A stretch of DNA of 12,703 nucleotides from an uncultured Bacteroidota bacterium (GTDB lineage: Bacteria; Bacteroidota; Bacteroidia; Bacteroidales; UBA12481): contig CAILAQ010000033.1 in NCBI GenBank assembly GCA_903832165.1, forward strand, positions 1-12,703. The letters are read 5' to 3'. This document shows, piece by piece, positions 1 to 5,324 of the stretch (its first letter is position 1; every line of letters begins with the position of its first letter). The position numbers and the translations under genes were made by a program. The notes under the pieces are model-generated. The model did not search any database. It saw only the letters and a list, made by a program, of their open reading frames with translations, and was not told the DNA's origin.

Positions 1-49
1 AACTGAATTACGCAGTCTATATAATATATAATAATCAAATTTTTTAGGC

Positions 50-1966
50 ATGAAAAAGCATACCCTTGCTCTGACGATTCTTTTAATTCTTGCCAGCCTG
101 TGCAGTCAGGCTCAGCAAAAGCCTGTCAGCCCGGCGCTGAAAGGTAACGGTAAAGTATTCTTTTATGAAGATTTCAACTGGGCCAATCCGGCTGATGCAA
201 AAGGCTGGACGATGCCGGCCGGATACCAGCTGCTCGATCCCGACGATATCGGATTTAATTTCGGATGGATGCCTTATGACAGCATTCATTGCATATTAAC
301 CAATGAGCCGCCTCTCAATTCCACCACAGGAAAAAATGGATACCTGGGAATTTTCCTGGCCCTTCTGAATGAGCCCAATGAACCCAGGCTTACCATTAAT
401 AATTCCATTCAGTTTCCGCATTTCAATTGCAGCGCGCATTCCTCTGTTGTCGTCCGTTATGAAACTCATTTCATGAACGGAGGTCCCGGTTTGCAGCAAT
501 TGCAGGTTACCGTCGATAATGGCGCTCACTGGGCAAATTATAATGTTGGTTTCGGCGTGAATCACAAAGATCGCCCCAATGATCTGGCCCCGGGTGTTCC
601 CGCCATTTATGAAGCTAATATTTCTGATGTTGCTGCCGGTATGTCCGATGTTATCATCAGGCTCCACTGGGGTATGACAACACTCTATTTTTGGGAACTT
701 GATGACTTTTCACTCGCGGAAGCCTATAATAATGACCTGCGACTGAATTATTTCACCGCAAAATGGGACAATGAAGTCGTTGATGATCTGGTGACTCCTT
801 ATTTAGTTATTCCGAAATCACAGTTAAATGGAACCGTTGGGATCTTTGGGTTTGAGTCCTCAGTCCTGAATTTCGGCGAATACGATCAGGAAAACGTTTA
901 TATGAATCTGGATATTTCAAAAAATAACGAGGTTATCTGGCATAAACAAACCACTCCTTTATCAGTCGTTTCGACCTTCGAAACTGATACAATGAGAGTT
1001 GCAGATAAATTTGTGCCGGTTGATTATGGTCATTACAAGGTGGCCTATAATTTCAAACAAAAGGAAGCTGAAGAGACCCCGGACAATCAGAAGGCAGAAT
1101 TCTTCTTTAATGTCAGCGACAGCATTTACTCCCGTTCCGATGATTCTCCGGATTTGGGCTGGGCTTATCTGCTGGAACGTTACGGTGCTATCACCGTTAC
1201 TTCCATCAATGATTATTTTACCGGTTCTGTATTCCCGATTACAAAAGATTGCGAAGTCAGCTCAGTATCTACTTATATTATGGGTGGATTGGCTGATGGA
1301 AAAATCGAATATCAGTTCCAGATCTGGAAATCTGAGACCGGGAAAACGGATGGAACCCCTATCAAGATGTTGACCACAGAGATGGTAACCCTTGATTCAA
1401 GTCAGTTCAACACCTGGGTAACCATGCCTTTCGATAAGGATGGTGAGTCGGAATTCCTCAAGGCGGGCGACCTGGTATATGCCGGTATTTCACAATGGGA
1501 TTTGCATGAAGATTACATGGTTCGCCGTGGTAAATCACTGAAAATCGGAACCGATCGCAGCATCAAGCAGGTTGGACCTACCGCTATCGGCCTTTATGAC
1601 GGAAATGTTGAGTACGGTTTGGGCTCCTTCGTTCGCAAAAACCTCATGTGCCGCCTCAACATAAATGATCATAATAACCGGATTGATGGAACCGATTTGG
1701 TGGGATCTGCAAGCTCACTCGGACAGAATTATCCGAACCCATTCAGGAATTCAACGGAAATTGCCTTTGAACTTGCTGATGGATCAGATGTTACCATTGA
1801 GATTGTAGACATGACTGGCCGTAAGGTTCTGGATCGCACTGAAGGATTCCAGCCAGCCGGAAAGCATACCATGACTATTGATGCCGCCGGGCTTGATTCA
1901 GGTATTTATTTCTATACACTGAAGGCCGGACAGTTTAAGCAGACTAAGCAGATGGTCATTTACTAG
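50..1966 (+). CDS. Secreted T9SS type A sorting-domain protein (surface or extracellular, function unknown)
   Basis: The 638-residue product starts with a clear signal peptide (Lys-Lys followed by a Leu/Ile/Ala core, probably cut near Ala-Gln at about residue 21). It ends with a T9SS type A C-terminal signal: NYPNPF at 560-565, a beta-rich stretch with DMTGRKV, GLDSGIYFYTL, and a basic end KQTKQMVIY. Such domains send proteins through the type IX system to the cell surface or medium. Residues about 36-225 resemble a choice-of-anchor-J/jelly-roll module (opening FYEDFNW, closing WELDDFSLAEAY), often carbohydrate- or surface-binding. About 226-360 looks like an Ig-like beta domain, and about 375-540 is another beta-rich region. 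I see no catalytic motif, so the role may be adhesion or binding. The ATG is the only start that keeps the whole signal peptide. It is preceded by an AT-rich 49-nt stretch with no strong SD. The secretion assignment is firm; the function is unknown. Confidence 0.9.
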   Translation: MKKHTLALTILLILASLCSQAQQKPVSPALKGNGKVFFYEDFNWANPADAKGWTMPAGYQLLDPDDIGFNFGWMPYDSIHCILTNEPPLNSTTGKNGYLGIFLALLNEPNEPRLTINNSIQFPHFNCSAHSSVVVRYETHFMNGGPGLQQLQVTVDNGAHWANYNVGFGVNHKDRPNDLAPGVPAIYEANISDVAAGMSDVIIRLHWGMTTLYFWELDDFSLAEAYNNDLRLNYFTAKWDNEVVDDLVTPYLVIPKSQLNGTVGIFGFESSVLNFGEYDQENVYMNLDISKNNEVIWHKQTTPLSVVSTFETDTMRVADKFVPVDYGHYKVAYNFKQKEAEETPDNQKAEFFFNVSDSIYSRSDDSPDLGWAYLLERYGAITVTSINDYFTGSVFPITKDCEVSSVSTYIMGGLADGKIEYQFQIWKSETGKTDGTPIKMLTTEMVTLDSSQFNTWVTMPFDKDGESEFLKAGDLVYAGISQWDLHEDYMVRRGKSLKIGTDRSIKQVGPTAIGLYDGNVEYGLGSFVRKNLMCRLNINDHNNRIDGTDLVGSASSLGQNYPNPFRNSTEIAFELADGSDVTIEIVDMTGRKVLDRTEGFQPAGKHTMTIDAAGLDSGIYFYTLKAGQFKQTKQMVIY

Positions 1967-2036
1967 AGTTGACAACTTTATCCAGAGTTGCCAACTCTAT
2001 CCTGGGTTGGCAACTTTCTGTAGAGTTGGCAACTCT
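1965..2036. repeat. Four tandem 15-nt palindromes, 19-nt period, between convergent genes
   Basis: Four copies of a near-perfect palindrome with consensus AGAGTTGGCAACTCT begin at 1965, 1984, 2003 and 2022, exactly 19 nt apart. The four-base spacers are ATCC, ATCC and CTGT. Copies 2 and 4 are perfect inverted repeats apart from the centre; copies 1 and 3 carry changes in one arm. The array starts inside the TAG stop codon of the T9SS gene and ends 4 nt before the bipA stop codon, so it fills the convergent gap. Each copy can form a hairpin in either transcript, and neighbouring copies can pair with each other. A bidirectional 3'-end or transcript-stabilising role is plausible but not shown. 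No U-tract follows, so it is not a standard intrinsic terminator. Confidence 0.9.
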
Positions 2037-2040
2037 AAAG

Positions 2041-3822
2041 TTATACCTTAACTCTAAGGTTAATCTTCCGTAGCCTGATATTCTTAGGAGTTACTTCCAG
2101 ATATTCATCGGGTCCGATGTATTCCATGTATTGCTCCAATGAGTACCTGCGTGGCGGTGGTACGGAAACTTTATCATCGGTTCCGGAAGCACGCATGTTG
2201 GTCAGTTTCTTGGTTTTTGCCAGGTTGATTACCAAATCCGTTGGCCGGATATGTTCTCCGATAACCTGACCCTGGTAAACACTTTCACCCGGATAGATGA
2301 AGAAAGTTCCGCGATCCTGAAGCTTATCTATGGCATAGGCAATCGCAGGACCGGTTTCGAGTGCAATCAGAGCGCCGTTGCGTTTATTGCTGATCTCGCC
2401 TCTCCAGGGTTGAAAACTATCGAACCGGTGCGCAAAAATTGCCTGCCCTTCAGTTAAGGTCAGCAGCTGATTCGATAATCCCATCAATCCCCTTGACGGG
2501 ATGCGGAAGGTCAGGCTGTTCTGATCGCCTTTGAACTCAATATTCTGAAGTTCGCCCCTGCGTGATGTCACGGCTTCGATAATCTTGCCCTGAAATTGTT
2601 CCGGAACATTGACCACCAGACTTTCAACCGGTTCATGCGTTACTCCGTCAATTTCTTTGAGCAGTACCTTTGGCTGTCCCATCTGGAACTCATATCCTTC
2701 ACGCCTCATGGTCTCCACCAGGATCGATAAATGCAGAATACCGCGACCGTATACGTTCAGCATATCAGGAGATTCTGTTTCTTCGACACGCAACGCGAGA
2801 TTCTTCTCAATTTCGCGGAATAATCTTTCACGAAGATGGCGCGATGTTACGAATTTACCATCCTGTCCAAAGAAAGGACTATTGTTGATGGTGAAAAGCA
2901 TACTCATGGTAGGCTCATCAACTTTGATCGGAACAAGCGCTTCGGGGAATTCGGCATCGGCCACGGTGTCGCCGATCTCAAATCCTTCCAGGCCCATTAT
3001 TGCGATAATCTCACCGGATCTCACCGGCGTCTTGATTTTTTCTTTCCCCAATCCTTCAAACAAATATAATTCCTTGATCTGCTCCTTCTGCACTAAGCCA
3101 TGCTGCTTAACCAGCGAAACCCACTGACCCACCTGCATCGTTCCGCGAAGCAAACGCCCAACTGCTATACGTCCTACATAAGAGGAGTAGTCGAGGGAGG
3201 TGATCATCATCTGCGGTGTGCCTTCAACAAAAGGTGATGCCGGAATATGTTCGAGAATGGTATCTAAAAGATAGGTGACATCTTCTGTTGGATTATTCCA
3301 GTCTGGTCCCATCCAGCCTTGTTTTGATGAACCGTAAACAACCGGAAAGTCGAGCTGGTCGTTATTAGCATCCAGGTGCATCATGAGCTCGAAAACCTGC
3401 TCGTGTACCTCGTCCGGTTTGCAGTTTGGCTTATCCACCTTATTGATAACCACAATCGGTTTAAGATTCAGATTCAAGGCCTTCTGCAAAACAAAACGCG
3501 TTTGCGGCATCGGACCTTCGAATGCGTCGACCAGCAACAGCACTCCGTCGGCCATGTTTAATACCCGCTCAACCTCGCCACCGAAATCAGCATGTCCGGG
3601 AGTGTCGATTATATTAATCTTAACTCCTTTATAACGTACCGAAACGTTTTTGGCCAGAATGGTGATGCCCCGTTCCTTCTCCAGATCATTGCTGTCGAGG
3701 ATCAATTCACCCATCTCCTGGTTGTCGCGGAAAAGCTTTACCTGATGTAAAATTCGATCTACCAGCGTAGTTTTTCCGTGGTCAACGTGGGCAATAATCG
3801 CTATATTCCTGATTTCGTACAT
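2041..3822 (-). CDS. typA: Translational GTPase BipA/TypA
   Basis: The 593-residue product is an EF-G-like ribosome-associated GTPase that acts in the cytoplasm in 50S assembly and in stress or cold adaptation. All GTPase motifs are present: G1 AHVDHGKT at 11-18, the G2 region ERGITI, G3 DTPGHADF, G4 NKVDKP, and a G5-like GSSKQGW. Domain II, the EF-G-like domain (GRGILHLSILVETMRREGYE) and the BipA-specific C-terminal region (PSRGLMGLSNQLLT, RRYSLEQYMEYIGPDEYLEVTP) follow in the usual order, and the length is normal. The start is MYEIRNIAIIAHVDHG at 3822. A longer reading back to 3909 would translate the promoter and the GATACCC repeat as a YRVSGIRYRV-like peptide and is rejected. A perfect AAGGAGG precedes the ATG, which is unusual in this window. 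The gene runs towards the T9SS gene and is divergent from corA. Confidence 0.97.
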   Translation of the reverse strand: MYEIRNIAIIAHVDHGKTTLVDRILHQVKLFRDNQEMGELILDSNDLEKERGITILAKNVSVRYKGVKINIIDTPGHADFGGEVERVLNMADGVLLLVDAFEGPMPQTRFVLQKALNLNLKPIVVINKVDKPNCKPDEVHEQVFELMMHLDANNDQLDFPVVYGSSKQGWMGPDWNNPTEDVTYLLDTILEHIPASPFVEGTPQMMITSLDYSSYVGRIAVGRLLRGTMQVGQWVSLVKQHGLVQKEQIKELYLFEGLGKEKIKTPVRSGEIIAIMGLEGFEIGDTVADAEFPEALVPIKVDEPTMSMLFTINNSPFFGQDGKFVTSRHLRERLFREIEKNLALRVEETESPDMLNVYGRGILHLSILVETMRREGYEFQMGQPKVLLKEIDGVTHEPVESLVVNVPEQFQGKIIEAVTSRRGELQNIEFKGDQNSLTFRIPSRGLMGLSNQLLTLTEGQAIFAHRFDSFQPWRGEISNKRNGALIALETGPAIAYAIDKLQDRGTFFIYPGESVYQGQVIGEHIRPTDLVINLAKTKKLTNMRASGTDDKVSVPPPRRYSLEQYMEYIGPDEYLEVTPKNIRLRKINLRVKV

Positions 3823-3825
3823 GAT

Positions 3826-3832
3826 CCTCCTT
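3826..3832 (-). promoter_or_regulatory. Strong Shine-Dalgarno sequence of typA
   Basis: Read on the minus strand this is AAGGAGG, with only three bases (ATC) before the ATG at 3822. It fixes the start codon of typA. Only typA and corA in this window have a strong SD; the other genes have none or a weak one, as is usual in Bacteroidota. Confidence 0.85.
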
Positions 3833-3847
3833 CTTAAATTTGGCCCG

Positions 3848-3855
3848 CAAAGGTA
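3848..3855 (-). promoter_or_regulatory. Bacteroidota-type -7 promoter element of typA
   Basis: The minus strand reads TACCTTTG, an exact match to the Bacteroidota -7 consensus TAnnTTTG. Transcription would start near 3841-3843, giving a 5' leader of about 20 nt that holds the SD. This supports the start at 3822 and excludes translation from 3909. No clear TTTG is seen at the -33 position, which falls in the A-tract and GATACCC repeat. Confidence 0.7.
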
Positions 3856-3868
3856 ATGAATTTTTTTT

Positions 3869-3903
3869 GATACCCGATACCTGATACCCGATACCCGATA
3901 CCC
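3869..3903. repeat. GATACCC/GATACCT heptamer tandem repeat upstream of typA
   Basis: Five 7-nt units run without a break: GATACCC, GATACCT, GATACCC, GATACCC, GATACCC. Another CTGATACCC lies at 4001-4009. The array sits about 15 nt upstream of the typA -7 element, where RNA polymerase would contact -33 and beyond. Repeats of this type, read on the other strand as GGTATC(A/G), are familiar interspersed sequences in Bacteroidota genomes. The length makes slippage possible. No coding role. Confidence 0.85.
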
Positions 3904-3970
3904 AATCATAGACCAAGACCAGTTTTGAATGCTGAAATTTCAAAGTCAAAAACCACCAATAGCAATAAAC

Positions 3971-4009
3971 CCTTTTTGTCATTCCGGCGAAAGCGCGAAC
4001 CTGATACCC
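3971..4009. repeat. Fragment of an interspersed repeat joined to a GATACCC unit
   Basis: The stretch CCTTTTTGTCATTCCGGC followed by GAAAGC (3971-3994) looks like one arm of the widespread 'GTCATTCCGGCGAAAGCCGGAAT' type of intergenic palindrome. Here the second arm is missing and the sequence changes to GCGAAC and then CTGATACCC (4001-4009), the same heptamer as at 3869-3903. It looks like a scar where two repeat families met. The rest of the gap between 3904 and about 4040 shows nothing else that I can name. Confidence 0.45.
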
Positions 4010-4049
4010 AAAAAAGAAAAATCGACATCCGAAAGTTGTATTATTTTAT

Positions 4050-4057
4050 TAATTTTG
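4050..4057 (+). promoter_or_regulatory. Bacteroidota-type -7 promoter element of the corA leader transcript
   Basis: TAATTTTG matches the consensus TAnnTTTG exactly. Transcription would start at about 4062-4065, giving a corA leader of about 105 nt, much longer than the roughly 20 nt inferred for typA. There is no TTTG at the expected -33 spacing. A GTTG lies only 11 nt upstream, too near to count. The start site is inferred. Confidence 0.6.
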
Positions 4058-4076
4058 CACCGCATTAAAATTGCAT

Positions 4077-4115
4077 ATGGACGACTATCACGCGGATATT
4101 TACAGTTGTAACTAG
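4077..4115 (+). CDS. Putative 12-codon leader peptide upstream of corA (MDDYHADIYSCN)
   Basis: An ATG at 4077 opens a 12-codon frame that ends at TAG 4113-4115, about 13 nt after the inferred transcript start and 4 nt before the first leader hairpin. The peptide MDDYHADIYSCN has two Asp right after Met, a third Asp, one His and one Cys. It has no SD, which is normal in Bacteroidota. Leader ORFs are known upstream of Mg2+ transporter genes in Salmonella (mgtL before mgtA, corL before corA), and acidic nascent N-termini are known to destabilise ribosomes at low Mg2+. The position fits an attenuation-type leader, but an ORF this short can arise by chance. There is no proof of translation. Confidence 0.4.
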   Translation: MDDYHADIYSCN

Positions 4116-4119
4116 TCTT

Positions 4120-4164
4120 CCGGAGGCCCTTTCACTTGCCTCTGGCGGACTTTAAAACGGAGGC
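4120..4164 (+). promoter_or_regulatory. Candidate translational switch in the corA leader (two exclusive hairpins, SD sequestration)
   Basis: Three segments compete. Segment A (4120-4127, CCGGAGGC) pairs with segment B (4138-4145, GCCTCTGG) in 8 bp including one G-U, around a 10-nt loop. Segment B (4138-4144, GCCTCTG) can instead pair with segment C (4158-4164, CGGAGGC) in 7 bp including one G-U, around a 13-nt loop. C contains the corA SD. A and C share the direct repeat CGGAGGC, so B can hold only one of them: A:B leaves the SD free and B:C hides it. The pairing is seen directly in the sequence. That it controls corA is inference. I do not recognise a known riboswitch class here. Confidence 0.5.
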
Positions 4165-4169
4165 AACAT

Positions 4170-5105
4170 ATGATTACATACTGGCAAATCGTTAGAAACG
4201 GGCTGCTGCCATTGCAGACTTACATTAAGGGCTCGGTTATAAACGTCGTCTCTCCAACGACCGAAGAACTTAACATCCTCAAGCACACATTCAAGATAGA
4301 CGAGGATTTCCTGAACGATATCATGGACGTTGATGAACGATCAAGGATGGAAGTTGACGAAGGAAAACTGTACCTGATTTACAGGGTACCATATTATAAT
4401 AAGGACAATGGAGGGCTGCCTTATGCAACCATGCCCCTTGGTGTGATGCTTTCCGAAGAGGCTCTTATTGTTGTCGGATCTCAGCATAACGATGTGCTTG
4501 CCGAAGTTTTTTCTAAAAATATCAAGAAACAGGTCGATTACGAAAATAAGATCGAGTTTCTCTTCCATATCATCGATTACTCGACCATCACCTATCTGAA
4601 ATTTTTGAAGCAGATAAACGGCGAAACCAATCTTATCGAGCAGGCCCTGGAAAAATCGACGAAAAATGAAGAACTGCACAAGCTCCTCCTGATGGAAAAG
4701 TGCCTCGTTTATTTCAATACTTCGCTCCGCTCCAACGAAATTCTGATCGCCAAACTGCGGAATTCAAAATATTTCAAAAAGAATGAGGTGGATGAGGAAC
4801 TTGTTGAGGATGTTATCATCGAGATCAAGCAGGCTATCGAAATGACGCACGTGTACAGCGATATTTTAAGCGGCATGATGGACGCTTTTGCTTCGGTTAT
4901 CTCCAATAACCTGAACATCGTGATGAAGAAACTCACCATTGTTACGATAGCACTCGCTATCCCGACTATGGTCGCCAGCTTTTTCGGCATGAATGTCAAA
5001 AACTTTATGGAAGAGAGCAACGTTGCCTTCATCAGCATCGTTGTAGCTGCAGCAGCTCTTGCCGTTTCGGGCGTAGTCCTTATGCGCCGCAACAAAATGA
5101 CGTAG
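4170..5105 (+). CDS. corA: CorA-family divalent cation (Mg2+/Co2+) transporter
   Basis: The 311-residue inner-membrane protein is a member of the CorA/2-TM-GxN family, which works as a pentameric channel for Mg2+ and sometimes Co2+ or Ni2+. The soluble cytoplasmic domain (about 1-250) ends in a long charged helix. TM1 is about 255-272 and ends in the signature GMN at 273-275 (SFFGMNVKN). The short periplasmic loop NFMEES is acidic, and TM2 is about 285-305, followed by the basic tail RRNKMT. The length is normal for the shorter CorA type. The start ATG at 4170 has an ideal SD (GGAGG, 6 nt spacing), the second of only two strong SDs in the window. The gene appears monocistronic, with its own promoter and a long structured leader, and is followed by a repeat block. 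The exact metal cannot be told from sequence. Confidence 0.93.
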   Translation: MITYWQIVRNGLLPLQTYIKGSVINVVSPTTEELNILKHTFKIDEDFLNDIMDVDERSRMEVDEGKLYLIYRVPYYNKDNGGLPYATMPLGVMLSEEALIVVGSQHNDVLAEVFSKNIKKQVDYENKIEFLFHIIDYSTITYLKFLKQINGETNLIEQALEKSTKNEELHKLLLMEKCLVYFNTSLRSNEILIAKLRNSKYFKKNEVDEELVEDVIIEIKQAIEMTHVYSDILSGMMDAFASVISNNLNIVMKKLTIVTIALAIPTMVASFFGMNVKNFMEESNVAFISIVVAAAALAVSGVVLMRRNKMT

Positions 5106-5107
5106 AG

Positions 5108-5250
5108 AGGTTCGCTTCGCTCACTAATAGGCTCCCTGCGGTCGCTAATTGGTCGGCTGCGCCTCCCTAATAGGTTCGCTTCGCTCACTAATTGGTCGCT
5201 GCGCTCCTAATAGGGTCGGCTGCGCCTCCCTAATTGCACCCTGCGGGTGC
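5108..5250. repeat. Tandem CTAAT-anchored ~21-nt imperfect repeats after corA
   Basis: Six units end in CTAAT at 5124, 5145, 5167, 5188, 5207 and 5230 (spacings 21, 22, 21, 19, 23 nt). A seventh, GCACCCTGCGGGTGC (5236-5250), runs into CTAAA and an A8 tract. Unit bodies vary but alternate recognisable types, such as GGTTCGCTTCGCTCA (5109 and 5173) and GGTCGGCTGCGCCTCC (5151 and 5214). Most bodies contain a small hairpin of 3-6 bp around a TGC- or TTC-like loop, for example GGC-TGC-GCC and GCACCC-TGC-GGGTGC. The block starts 3 nt after the corA stop and fills most of the convergent gap to the peptidase gene. It may form the 3' end of one or both transcripts; the A-tract side is wrong for an intrinsic terminator on +. 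Confidence 0.85.
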
Positions 5251-5300
5251 TAAAAAAAATCCAGAAGATTACTGCTTTTACTTGCGAACTGAGTGAGCTC

Positions 5301-5324
5301 AATTAGTGAGGCGCCAGCCGAACC
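5301..5324 (-). repeat. Inverted copy of the CTAAT repeat forming the end of the peptidase gene
   Basis: On the minus strand this reads GGTTCGGCTGGCGCC then TCACTAATT, close to the GGTCGGCTGCGCCTCCCTAATT units at 5151 and 5214 but in opposite orientation. The TAA of its CTAAT core is the stop codon of the peptidase gene, and the unit codes the last residues VRLAPH. A weaker related stretch continues to about 5283. Confidence 0.7.

Noticed and set aside
1965..2036. CRISPR array
   Set aside because: Units are 15-nt palindromes with 4-nt spacers, far too short, and no cas genes are present. The same holds for the 21-nt arrays at 5108-5250 and 9841-9892.
3823..3909. N-terminal extension of BipA/TypA to 3909
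   Set aside because: It would translate the -7 element, SD and GATACCC repeat; family similarity begins at MYEIRNIAIIAHVDHG (3822) right after a perfect SD.
4058..4169. M-box or other known Mg2+ riboswitch before corA
   Set aside because: The leader is only about 105 nt and shows none of the long multi-helix layout of the M-box; only the small A/B/C pairing is seen.
4709..5188. Minus-strand ORF opposite the corA 3' end
   Set aside because: It is the antisense shadow of corA plus the repeat block (SERSEPL-like translation), with no family features.
5236..5258. Intrinsic terminator: hairpin GCACCC-TGC-GGGTGC followed by TA8
   Set aside because: On + the hairpin is followed by A, not T; on - the T-tract comes before the hairpin. 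Neither strand gives the hairpin-then-U order.
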